Assembly: GCF_000298295.1 (NCBI RefSeq)
Contig: NZ_AMGM01000006.1
Span: 1-64,000 of the forward strand
Length of the DNA: 64,000 bases
From: Cecembia lonarensis LW9
Lineage (GTDB): Bacteria; Bacteroidota; Bacteroidia; Cytophagales; Cyclobacteriaceae
Reading direction: 5' to 3'
The position numbers and the translations under genes were made by a program. This document shows, in pieces, positions 36,293 to 44,632 of the stretch. Below the pieces are notes generated by a model, which made no database searches, was not told the origin of the DNA, and saw only the letters and a list, made by a program, of their open reading frames with translations. The first letter of the stretch is position 1. Every line of letters begins with the position of its first letter.

Positions 36293-38704
36293 TTACTGCC
36301 GTCTTAGTAGGTTCAAAATCCCTTTTCTAGATGCTTCATTGTCATCTACTTCTATTACATAGTAGTAGGAATCAATTGGGAGAGGTTTTCCCAAATATGT
36401 TCCATCCCATCGTTTGCTTGGGTCTTCAGTAAAAAACACCCTTAAGCCACCTCGCTCGTAAATGTGTAGTCTTACAGCGTTGAATATTTGTAAAACCGGC
36501 AAACCCCAATCGTCATTGATATTATCCCCATCAGGGGTAAAGGTATTGGGTATCTCCATTTCCATTAAAAGATTGGTCAGTCTTCTGCTGATGATAAATT
36601 CCTTGGTGAAAATATTTCCTTCTCTGTCAATGACTGTAACCACAATCGTAAACTCATTTTTACCAGGAATCAACTCATTGTTGTTCCAGTACAACTGCCC
36701 GTCGATGATGGTGAAGAGGTCATTGTCTGCCACTCCCGGCGCTAATTCCAAAATATGCACATCATCTAGTGGGTCAATTACTGTAAAGTCACCAATCAGG
36801 ATAGGTGTACTGCTATCATTTTGATTGAAGAAATCATTACTTAATATCAAGTCCAGTGGTGGGTCTTTTGGAAGTACCAATACTGTAATAGTTGGCAGGT
36901 TTTCAAAGACTGCCTCCCAACTTTGAGGGAGTTGTACCGTGCCAGTAAGTATGTAAGGACCGCTTTGATAAGGGTCATAGCCTTCTTGGCTCCAAATTAT
37001 CGGGAAGGTGAAAGTTTCACCACTTTCAGTAATTACCACAATTTCAGTCGGTAGACCGATTTGGTCAAATGTTGTTCCCCAAGGAACTTCGATCATGTCG
37101 AAATCAATGAAATCCACGACTAAAGTTGGTTCCAGTTCGTTGACAGAACAACCATATTCATCTACTTCTTCTCCCTCCGGAGTGTTCGGACATAAGTCTA
37201 GGTGGTCTGGAACACCGTCTCCATCAGTATCTATCTGGTCTTTAGAACAACCGTTTTCGTCAACCTCTTCACCTTCAGGTGTATCCGGACACTGGTCGAG
37301 GTAATCAGGTATGCCATCCCCGTCCGTATCTATCTGGTCTCTTGAGCAGCCATTTTCATCCACTTCTTCTCCTTCAGGTGTATCCGGGCACTGGTCCAGG
37401 TAATCAGGTACGCCATCCCCGTCCGTATCTATCTGGTCTCTTGAGCAGCCATTTTCATCCACTTCTTCTCCTTCAGGTGTATCGGGACACTGGTCGAGGT
37501 AATCAGGTACGCCATCCCCATCCGTATCTATCTGGTCTCTTGAGCAGCCATTTTCGTCTACCTCTTCCCCTTCAGGAGTATCGGGACATTGATCAAATTC
37601 ATCTGGTACCCCATCCCCATCAGAATCTAAAGGTTCAGATTCATTATTATCATCATCCCCAGTATCGCTATCATCAGACCCATCGTCATTTCCATTATCT
37701 CCATCCTCTGAGCCGTCACTGTCTCCATTGTCGCCGTCATCCCCAGTATCGCTATCATCAGCCCCATCGTCATTTCCATTATCTCCATCCTCTGAGCCGT
37801 CACTGTCTCCATTGTCTCCATCATCCCCAGTATCACCATCATCAGCCCCATCGTCATTTCCATTATCTCCATCCTCTGAGCCGTCACTGTCTCCATTGTC
37901 TCCATCATCCCCAGTATCACCATCATCAGACCCATCATCATTTCCATTATCTCCATCCTCTGAGCCGTCACTGTCTCCATTGTCGCCGTCATCCTCAGTA
38001 TCGCCATCATCAGACCCATCGTCATTTCCATTACCTCCATCCTCTGAGCCGTCATCAGATCCATCATCATCACCATCACTTGGGTTTTCAGGTTGCTCAT
38101 CTTCTAAGGGACAACCAAATTCATCTACGATTGTGCCGGGAGGGGTTCCAGGACAAAAATCTAAGTAATTTGGAACCCCATCGCCATCGTCATCCCTGAG
38201 GGCTGCGGCACAAGCATCTTCATCAAAAAGTGGACTGCTTTCATCGCACTCTGGAATATCCCAGTTGGATGTCCGGTAATTTTCACCAGTCGGTTTGTTT
38301 CTGGTAACAAAAATTTGATAAACGATCTCTGAGCCAGTTTGATTTCTAACTTCCACAGATAGTTTATTCTCTCCCGGGTTTAAAAATATTTTTCCAGTTG
38401 CAGATCCGCTTGCAACGTTTTTACCGTTGATAAAAATCCTAGAATTGGGATCAGATGCAAAAGGAGTCAAATTGATATAAAAAGTATGGAAGTCAAGGTT
38501 AACCCTATATGTAGTCACATTAGGGTTAAACCTTGGCTCCAACCTACCTTCATTAAGTTGAAGGTTGCTCAGTCCAGCCTCATTGGAAAAAGTCAAAAAA
38601 TAACTTCGGTCTATTCCAAAAGAATACAATCCATTGCTGGAAACCAGAAAAATAATTAGACAGAGTGTAAAACCCCGAATATATTGATACATAAAGTCTT
38701 TCAT
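36293..38704 (-). CDS. T9SS type B surface protein with Asp-rich and thrombospondin type 3 repeats
   Basis: An 803-residue secreted protein. In order: signal peptide (1-29); a cadherin-like beta-sandwich (about 40-135); one thrombospondin type 3 (TSP3) repeat (171-204); an Asp/Gly/Ser-rich block of 28-residue repeats (209-356); five 33-residue TSP3 repeats (about 358-523, each DxDGDGxPDxxDxCPDTP-like); a group-4 bacterial Ig-like domain (about 527-612); a second beta domain (about 615-705); and the CHU_C type B sorting domain (about 718-803, NTFTPDGDNINDDW). The Asp-rich parts should bind much Ca2+. It is probably a surface adhesin or stalk coupled to the PorP/SprF partner. Confidence 0.9.
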   Translation of the reverse strand: MKDFMYQYIRGFTLCLIIFLVSSNGLYSFGIDRSYFLTFSNEAGLSNLQLNEGRLEPRFNPNVTTYRVNLDFHTFYINLTPFASDPNSRIFINGKNVASGSATGKIFLNPGENKLSVEVRNQTGSEIVYQIFVTRNKPTGENYRTSNWDIPECDESSPLFDEDACAAALRDDDGDGVPNYLDFCPGTPPGTIVDEFGCPLEDEQPENPSDGDDDGSDDGSEDGGNGNDDGSDDGDTEDDGDNGDSDGSEDGDNGNDDGSDDGDTGDDGDNGDSDGSEDGDNGNDDGADDGDTGDDGDNGDSDGSEDGDNGNDDGADDSDTGDDGDNGDSDGSEDGDNGNDDGSDDSDTGDDDNNESEPLDSDGDGVPDEFDQCPDTPEGEEVDENGCSRDQIDTDGDGVPDYLDQCPDTPEGEEVDENGCSRDQIDTDGDGVPDYLDQCPDTPEGEEVDENGCSRDQIDTDGDGIPDYLDQCPDTPEGEEVDENGCSKDQIDTDGDGVPDHLDLCPNTPEGEEVDEYGCSVNELEPTLVVDFIDFDMIEVPWGTTFDQIGLPTEIVVITESGETFTFPIIWSQEGYDPYQSGPYILTGTVQLPQSWEAVFENLPTITVLVLPKDPPLDLILSNDFFNQNDSSTPILIGDFTVIDPLDDVHILELAPGVADNDLFTIIDGQLYWNNNELIPGKNEFTIVVTVIDREGNIFTKEFIISRRLTNLLMEMEIPNTFTPDGDNINDDWGLPVLQIFNAVRLHIYERGGLRVFFTEDPSKRWDGTYLGKPLPIDSYYYVIEVDDNEASRKGILNLLRRQ
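37136..37633 (-). repeat. Five tandem 99-bp TSP3-coding repeats
   Basis: Each unit encodes a 33-residue calcium-binding TSP3 module with identical cores (CPDTPEGEEVDENGC) and few substitutions. High DNA similarity between units suggests recent tandem expansion or gene conversion. Confidence 0.85.
37637..38080 (-). repeat. Tandem 84-bp Asp/Gly-coding minisatellite
   Basis: About five units of 28 residues (DGSEDGDNGN-DDGSDDGDTG-DDGDNGDS type). The last is partial. Units differ at few positions (G/S/A, G/E), which is typical of a variable-number repeat prone to slippage. Confidence 0.85.
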
Positions 38705-39069
38705 TTTTTAAAGGATCTAATGGAAAACCGTTGTTGTTGATGTAAGTAGCTGTGGTAAAATTCTCAAAAAAAATCAACAAACAAAAAATAAATTTTTGTC
38801 ATAATGTTGAAAAACCAAAGAATATTCTATGATTTAATTTTTTTTGGTGACGAAATGCAAAAAAAAATGTGCACAAATTTTTGAAATTTTTTAAGTTTTT
38901 TCTTCAAATCATACAAAAACAGCGATTTGTTTGATGTTTGGAAGATTAATGGTGACTCTGGTTAGGTTGTAAGCTTTACAAAAAGGTGAACTTTTTTATC
39001 GTCAAATGTTTAATCTGGCATTTAAATTGTCCTTTCATACCCATATGAATACAAAACTTTATTTTGGAT
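38705..39069. other. 365-bp AT-rich intergenic region
   Basis: Low-complexity A/T runs with no supported gene. It holds the divergent upstream regions of the T9SS surface protein and the small lipoprotein. No exact TAnnTTTG element was found in either direction. Confidence 0.45.
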
Positions 39070-39280
39070 ATGTTTAGAAAAAGATATGGTTTATTAAGCT
39101 TATTGGTAGTTGTACTTTTAGGCAGTTGTTTGTCTGATAGCGCTGATGATGAGCAGTTGGATTCTGTAAACAATGGGGATGCTGTTTTCAAATTTGCCTG
39201 TTCCAAGTTCTTCATCAGAACCTTTTGATATTCGTCCACCTTCTAATGTTCCTGCTCCTCAATTTACCGCAGCAAAATGA
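39070..39280 (+). pseudogene. Small lipoprotein gene split by a frameshift
   Basis: From ATG 39070 the frame gives a lipoprotein start (LVVVLLGSC, Cys about 20) and stops at 39226-39228 after 52 codons. From about 39182 the +1 frame stays open and gives a Pro/Ser-rich tail (PVPSSSEPFD, then PPSNVPAPQ) ending TGA 39278-39280, directly before a strong terminator. One base change would join both into a protein of about 69 residues. It is either a real frameshift or a sequencing error. Confidence 0.55.
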
Positions 39281-39287
39281 TCAAACC

Positions 39288-39326
39288 TCCCATCTTGATT
39301 TGATTCAAGATGGGATGTTCGTTTTT
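39288..39326. terminator. Bidirectional terminator hairpin
   Basis: A perfect 11-bp stem TCCCATCTTGA/TCAAGATGGGA at 39288-39298 and 39305-39315, followed on the plus strand by a T-rich stretch. It separates the small lipoprotein from the convergent oxidoreductase gene. Confidence 0.8.
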
Positions 39327-39332
39327 CTGTGA

Positions 39333-40403
39333 TTACAGTTTCACCGTTTTTCCAGTTTTGACGGATTCATCACAGGCGAAAGCTATTTTTAAACTATTCA
39401 GTGCATCTTCCAAATGATCTGTCAGGTCAAGATCTTCTTTTATGGCTTTCAAAAAATACCTTTGCTCTCGGTTACATAATTCCTGATGATCAGGCTCATC
39501 TGTCATATCTATCCAAAGATCTTCTTTAGAAAAATTGTTTTTATCGTCCAGATCAGCATAATGAACTTTTATGCTTTCAGTTTTGGTATGGGAATCTACA
39601 TCATCTGATTTACCGGCCGCACCGGCAGATTTTGCCACGATAGAGACAGCCCCTTTTGGTCCAAAAACATCCTTGATAAAAAAGGCATTATCAGAAATCA
39701 TCGGGCCCCAGCCTGCTTCATACCAGCCCACTGAGCCATCCTCAAAGCGGATTTGTAACTGTCCATAGTTGTAGTTATTCTCAGAAATTTCTTCAGTCAA
39801 TCTTGCACCAATGGCTGAAACGCTCAATGGCTTGGACCTTGTCATTTGACACATGACATCTATGTAATGTACACCACAGTCTACAATCGGGCTAAGGCTT
39901 TTCATTAAATTGCGGTGCACATCCCACATGAAACCATGGCTTTGTTGGTTCAGGTTCATCCGCATAACCAATGGCTTACCTAATTTTTGGGCTTCTTCAA
40001 TAAATTTTTCCCAGGAAGGGTGGTGCCTTAAAATATAACCTACAACTACCTTTTTTCCCGTCTCTTGGGCCTTGGAAATGATTTTTTCTGAGCCTGAAAC
40101 AGTATCAGCAAGGGGCTTTTCTATAAAAATATGACAGCCCATCGCTAATGATTGCAGCGCTATTTCCTCATGCGTATCTGGGTAAGTAGAAATGCATACG
40201 GCATCCGGTTTGGTATCCTCAAGGGCCTTAATGTAGTCCTCAAACAAAGGATAGCTTGCATTCAGCTTTTCATTAAGTTTATTTTTGCTGTCTCCTCTTG
40301 AGACTAGCCCGCAAATTTCAAAGTCAGGAATTTGATGGTAGGCCGCTGCGTGAGATGCTCCCATGTTGCCACAACCAATAACCAATACCCGGATTTTTTT
40401 CAT
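39333..40403 (-). CDS. Gfo/Idh/MocA family oxidoreductase
   Basis: A 356-residue NAD(P)-dependent oxidoreductase. The Rossmann start is VLVIGCGNMGASHAAAYHQI; the EKPLADT motif (about 95-101, Lys of the EKP box) and the catalytic-region His/Tyr in VDCGVHYIDVMCQM are present. The C-terminal half has the expected alpha/beta dehydrogenase fold. These enzymes work on sugars, inositols or bile pigments; the substrate is not evident. It follows a cyclophilin gene by 1 nt. Confidence 0.88.
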   Translation of the reverse strand: MKKIRVLVIGCGNMGASHAAAYHQIPDFEICGLVSRGDSKNKLNEKLNASYPLFEDYIKALEDTKPDAVCISTYPDTHEEIALQSLAMGCHIFIEKPLADTVSGSEKIISKAQETGKKVVVGYILRHHPSWEKFIEEAQKLGKPLVMRMNLNQQSHGFMWDVHRNLMKSLSPIVDCGVHYIDVMCQMTRSKPLSVSAIGARLTEEISENNYNYGQLQIRFEDGSVGWYEAGWGPMISDNAFFIKDVFGPKGAVSIVAKSAGAAGKSDDVDSHTKTESIKVHYADLDDKNNFSKEDLWIDMTDEPDHQELCNREQRYFLKAIKEDLDLTDHLEDALNSLKIAFACDESVKTGKTVKL

Positions 40404-40404
40404 G

Positions 40405-40995
40405 TTAATTTCTATTTAAACTATAGGTGAATTCTTCAAATTCTTTTTGATCCATATAAATAATGGAAACCTTCAAAGTTATGGGATTATGAGGGGCATC
40501 TTTTTGATCTCTGCCTACAGCAACTATTCTATCGACAATATCCATCCCTTTGATTACCTGCCCAAAGACTGTATAATCCCCATCCAAACGGTGGAGGCCT
40601 TCAGGATTTTGAACAATATAAAATTGACATCTGGCAGAAAGCTTATCTGGGTTATCATCCCTTCCAGCACCAACAGCACCATAAACATGTTTGAGGTTTG
40701 GATGGAATTCCGGTTTCAATAAATATTCCGGATCTGTAAAACCTTCCTCTGTGTCAGGGCATCCACCTTGCGCTACAAAGTTTGGGATTACCCTGTTAAA
40801 GGTGAGGGAGTCCCAGTAACCTGCAGCAGCTAATTCAATAAAACTATTTTTATGCTGAGGAGTTTCCTCATGTAATTCGATGTAGATATTGCCCATTGGT
40901 GTTTCAATTAGGCCTACAGGTATTTTATCTCCTTTCGAATTGAAATCAATTTGAAAAAAAGCCAATACAAAATGTAATAAGGTTAAACTGATCAT
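40405..40995 (-). CDS. Peptidyl-prolyl isomerase, cyclophilin type
   Basis: A 196-residue cyclophilin. An N-terminal hydrophobic stretch (SLTLLHFVLAFFQ) suggests export or anchoring. The conserved catalytic core is FNRVIPNFVAQGG (Arg is the key residue) and QFYIVQ. A segment between the two (CPDTEEGFTDPEYLLKPEF) is typical of Bacteroidota relatives. It likely folds secreted proteins. It lies directly before the oxidoreductase gene. Confidence 0.88.
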   Translation of the reverse strand: MISLTLLHFVLAFFQIDFNSKGDKIPVGLIETPMGNIYIELHEETPQHKNSFIELAAAGYWDSLTFNRVIPNFVAQGGCPDTEEGFTDPEYLLKPEFHPNLKHVYGAVGAGRDDNPDKLSARCQFYIVQNPEGLHRLDGDYTVFGQVIKGMDIVDRIVAVGRDQKDAPHNPITLKVSIIYMDQKEFEEFTYSLNRN

Positions 40996-41027
40996 TTGAT
41001 TTTTGCCTGATGAGAGATCAGTTGAAA

Positions 41028-41444
41028 TTAAAAATTTTTTGATTGGGATACCAGGTCTTCAATTTTTTTTAATTTCAAAATGGACTTAAAGCTGCTTTCA
41101 TCTACCGGTTTTTCTAGGAACTTGATCACCTCCCGATATTCGGCGGCTTTGTTTTTGTCAAATTGGTTGATAGATGAAGTGATAATTGCAACATAAAAAT
41201 CAATATTTTTACCGCTACTCCTCAGTTTATCCATAAATTTCCAGGCGTTGATTTCAGGCATGTGGATATCAAGTAAAATCAAGAATGCTGCAGGTTCCTG
41301 ATTGATAGAAAAAATATAATCCAAAGCTTCACTTGGCTTGGTGAAAATAGAGGGCTTGGGGTTTAATCCTGATTTAATCGTCAACCTTTGGTAGATCATC
41401 AATAGGATTTCCTCATCATCAACTATCAGTACTTCAAATCTCAT
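41028..41444 (-). CDS. Single-domain response regulator
   Basis: A 138-residue CheY-like receiver. Asp9/Asp10 and the phosphoacceptor Asp59 (LLDIHMPE) are present, with Ser/Thr at 89-90 (IITSS) and Lys112 (FLEKP). There is no output domain. Its start overlaps the REC-PAS gene by 11 nt, so it is co-translated with it. It is likely an intermediate in a phosphorelay or acts by protein contact. Confidence 0.9.
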   Translation of the reverse strand: MRFEVLIVDDEEILLMIYQRLTIKSGLNPKPSIFTKPSEALDYIFSINQEPAAFLILLDIHMPEINAWKFMDKLRSSGKNIDFYVAIITSSINQFDKNKAAEYREVIKFLEKPVDESSFKSILKLKKIEDLVSQSKNF

Positions 41445-42459
41445 CTAAATTGATCTGTTCAGTTTTAAGCGTAATTTCCCTGATGATGTTATCCAGTTCA
41501 TTGGCTGAAGATAATATCAATTGATTCAACTCGGAAGCCTCTAATGGCAATTCTTCGTGTTCTCCAGATTCTATCAGATGGATCAGACCCATTAGTCTAG
41601 CAAGGGGGGCCCTCACGATGTGAGATTGAATCCAGGCAATTTCTTTTAACTTGACATTTTGTTTTTCAATAGCATCTGTATAACGTTTTCTAAAAGTGAT
41701 GTCATTTGCCAAAACTAAAAAAGCGCCCTTTCCCTTATATTCCAAATAGCTGTATCTGATTTCCACAAATATGATCTCACCGGATTTCTTTTGATGTCTA
41801 AAGGTTGTTCCAGTACTATAAATTCCTTTTTTCCTTTCCCTTAAAGCAAGTTCCTTTTGCAATATTTCTAGGTCTTCTTCCGGTCGAATGTCCCTTAAGG
41901 TCAACTTCATGAATTCATCATAGGTATATCCGTACTGAAGTATAGCAGCTTCATTGACATCCAAAAATTTTAAAGTATCTGGGTCATACACCCATTTGGG
42001 TACTGGCGAAAGCTGGAAAAGGTTTCTGTATCTCTTTTCCGAATCTTCCAATTGCTTATATACTTTTTTCCTTTCAATACTGTAGACAATGCTTTTATAT
42101 AAGATGGAAGGAGTCAGATCATCTTTTAAAAGGTAGTCAGCAGTACCCAATTGGGCAGATAATCGGCTAAATTCAATGTCTGAATAACCTGTTAGAATAA
42201 TGACAGGAACATCTCCAGCTTTTTCCATGATGGCTTCTAGGAGTTCCTTCCCTTTTTTTTCAGGAAGGGATAAGTCCAAAAGTATTACATCATAAAGGCT
42301 TTGCTTACCCTCCAAGGCAAGAAGGGCTTCAGAAAAATCACAAGCTTCCTTGATCTTGGGAAGCAGGATAGATTCTTCTAGATAAGTAGTGATGAGTAGC
42401 CGGTCTCCTCCATTATCTTCAATCAGTAAAATGGAATAGGGAGTGGTGTCTTTAATCAT
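41434..42459 (-). CDS. REC-PAS protein ending in a His-bearing dimerisation segment, without an ATPase domain
   Basis: A 341-residue signalling protein. The receiver domain (8-125) has Asp14/15-type acid residues (LIEDNGGD), Asp62 and Lys112. A PAS domain follows (about 140-258). The end (about 262-341) is a DHp-like helix pair with SHIVRAPLARLMGL, His280 being a normal phosphoacceptor position. No HATPase domain follows; the stop comes right after the second helix. Families of this shape are common in Bacteroidota, so this could be its normal form. It may be phosphorylated by a partner kinase. Confidence 0.85.
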   Translation of the reverse strand: MIKDTTPYSILLIEDNGGDRLLITTYLEESILLPKIKEACDFSEALLALEGKQSLYDVILLDLSLPEKKGKELLEAIMEKAGDVPVIILTGYSDIEFSRLSAQLGTADYLLKDDLTPSILYKSIVYSIERKKVYKQLEDSEKRYRNLFQLSPVPKWVYDPDTLKFLDVNEAAILQYGYTYDEFMKLTLRDIRPEEDLEILQKELALRERKKGIYSTGTTFRHQKKSGEIIFVEIRYSYLEYKGKGAFLVLANDITFRKRYTDAIEKQNVKLKEIAWIQSHIVRAPLARLMGLIHLIESGEHEELPLEASELNQLILSSANELDNIIREITLKTEQINLDEI

Positions 42460-42640
42460 TTTAATTTATTCCTTAAAGGGCAGAGAATTTAATAGTTTTA
42501 AATTTGAAATGATAATTTTCTCAATAATTTTTTTGAATACGTTATTTTTGGATCTGTAATTTAAAAAATGTTAATAATTAACATAAATTATTTTTATGTT
42601 TTAAGTTGATCTGATCTTTCAAAATGCCTGATGGAAGATT

Positions 42641-44626
42641 TCAAGTTGGTTTTTTTATGCTAAAACTAAAGCATGTCCCTTGCTTGGGTTCCGAAGAAAG
42701 GGAGATTGTGCCCTCATGGTTTTCCACTATCTTTTTACAAATTGACAAACCTAAGCCTGTTCCTGAAGACTTATCCTGAGAATAAAGTCTTTCAAAAACC
42801 TGAAAGACTTTGTCATGAAACTCTTTTGGAATGCCTATACCGTTGTCAGACACATTGAAAAACCAGTAATCCTCATCCTCGTGCCAGTTTATGTGTATAA
42901 TTGGCGTTTCAAGTTCTGATTTGTATTTGATGGCATTGCTGATGAGATTTTGAAATAGTTGACGAATGGATACTTGTGCAGCAAAAATTTCAGGAAGAGC
43001 GCTGTAAAGTATTTTGGCATTTGATTCCCTGATTTCTGCTTTAAGAAGGAATTTAACTTCTTTCAGTGTTTCATTGAGGGAAAATCGCTCTTTGTGACCC
43101 ATATTTTCTGCCTTGCTGTATTCCAACAAATCCAATATGATTTGTTTGAGTTGTTCGGAACCTTTAATGGCATAATGTATGTACTGTTTGCCTTTTGCAT
43201 CCAGCAAGTTTTCATACTTACGCTCAATAAGTTTTAAAAAACTTCTTATCATCCTCAAAGGTTCCTGTAGATCCTGAGAGGCTTTGAAGGCAAATTGTTC
43301 TAATTCTGCGTTGGAAATTTCCAAATCCCGTGCTCTCTTTTCAAGCTCTTGCCCCATTTTTTCCAGATTTTTACGGGCCATAACCGTTTCGGTAACATCC
43401 TGTCCGGCCCCAATCAATCGCACTGCCTTGCCATTTTTATCACGGATTACTACCCCTTTATCCAATACATAGGCGTAGGTTCCATCACTTTTTTTAAAGC
43501 GGAATTGATTTTTCCAATAATTGTTATCCGATTCAAGCAAAGTTTTTAATTTTTTCAGAACATCGTCTAAGTCTTCCGGGTGAATATGTTCGTTCCAAAA
43601 ATCATTGTTATCTGTATATTTATTCCTTGAGTGGCCGAAAAGTTTTTCAAAATTTTCCGATCTGTAAACAAAACCCGTGTTCAAATTCCAATCCCATAAG
43701 GCATCTGATGTTGCCAGCGTCGCATAATAAAAGCGCTCGTTGCTTTTTCTGAGTTTTCTGGTTTGTCTATTTATTTTTTTGCGTAGAAGGGATGGTAAGT
43801 GGGCCAAGTACCAAGCTATAAAGCCTAAAATTGTAGCTAAGACCAGACGTAGAATTGCAGCCAGGTAAACTGTTTCGAAGGCTTTACTTTTTTTGAGTTG
43901 CACGGATAGTGTCCAGTCCCCTATATCCATTAAAACTGATTCGCTATCGCCAGAGTAAGTTTCATTTGACCTGGGTAAAAACTTTTCCTCTTCGGCGCTA
44001 TCGGGCTTGATTTTGGATAATTGAAAATGAAACTTTTTGTCCATATCTTCTGTGATGCCCATCATTTCTTCAAATTTTTCCATTCGGATGATAGAGGCAG
44101 CATATCCCCAGAACTCTCCTGCTTTTGTAATGGGGTATCTCCCTACTATTCCCCGCCCCCCTTGTGTCAACTCTAAGGGGCCTGCAAAATGGATGTTATC
44201 TTTGGTTTTGGCGATTAATGCTTCCTGCCTTCCCACAGTCTGCATGATGTCCATTCCCAAGACCACCTCATTACCTTCAAAAGGATAAACAGCTACAATC
44301 ACACCCTGTTCCAAAAGCTGTATGGCATCAATATAAGGTTGGTTTTTTAGCATCTCCTTCCCAATCTCATCGAAGTTGTTTAAAGTACCATAATTTTCTT
44401 CCAAAAAGGCCAGTGTACGTGTTGCGGCAAATGCATAGTTAAGGCCAGAACTGATGTTCCTTTCAACAGTATTCAGGATTTCTCTGGTTTCTATTTCTTC
44501 TTTGGAAAGGATTAATTGATAATCCTTTAGGGTGATAAATTGCGTTAATAGAAAAGTGATTAAAAACCCTAGAACACCAGTGATTTTTGGAAACCTGTAA
44601 AATATTTTGAAAATTGGTTTTAGCAT
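42641..44626 (-). CDS. CHASE-PAS hybrid histidine kinase with the phosphoacceptor His replaced by Gln
   Basis: A 661-residue membrane kinase. TM1 (about 15-32), a periplasmic CHASE sensor (about 40-240), TM2 (about 255-275), a PAS fold (about 296-416), a DHp domain and an HATPase domain. The H-box reads ASQDLQEPLR: Gln451 (codon CAG at 43274-43276) sits where His should be. The HATPase boxes seem intact (NLISNAIKYK, DNGIGIP, GTGLGLSICKKI). So it can probably bind ATP but cannot autophosphorylate in the usual way. It lies 6 nt after the intact kinase gene. Confidence 0.88.
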   Translation of the reverse strand: MLKPIFKIFYRFPKITGVLGFLITFLLTQFITLKDYQLILSKEEIETREILNTVERNISSGLNYAFAATRTLAFLEENYGTLNNFDEIGKEMLKNQPYIDAIQLLEQGVIVAVYPFEGNEVVLGMDIMQTVGRQEALIAKTKDNIHFAGPLELTQGGRGIVGRYPITKAGEFWGYAASIIRMEKFEEMMGITEDMDKKFHFQLSKIKPDSAEEEKFLPRSNETYSGDSESVLMDIGDWTLSVQLKKSKAFETVYLAAILRLVLATILGFIAWYLAHLPSLLRKKINRQTRKLRKSNERFYYATLATSDALWDWNLNTGFVYRSENFEKLFGHSRNKYTDNNDFWNEHIHPEDLDDVLKKLKTLLESDNNYWKNQFRFKKSDGTYAYVLDKGVVIRDKNGKAVRLIGAGQDVTETVMARKNLEKMGQELEKRARDLEISNAELEQFAFKASQDLQEPLRMIRSFLKLIERKYENLLDAKGKQYIHYAIKGSEQLKQIILDLLEYSKAENMGHKERFSLNETLKEVKFLLKAEIRESNAKILYSALPEIFAAQVSIRQLFQNLISNAIKYKSELETPIIHINWHEDEDYWFFNVSDNGIGIPKEFHDKVFQVFERLYSQDKSSGTGLGLSICKKIVENHEGTISLSSEPKQGTCFSFSIKKPT

Positions 44627-44632
44627 TTCTGA

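Noticed and set aside
37279-38199. A 306-codon plus-strand frame rich in His, Pro and Ser
   Set aside because: It lies opposite the Asp-rich and TSP3 repeats of the T9SS surface protein. The odd composition is the complement of GAT/GAC and TCA-type codons; there is no start signal and no protein-like pattern.
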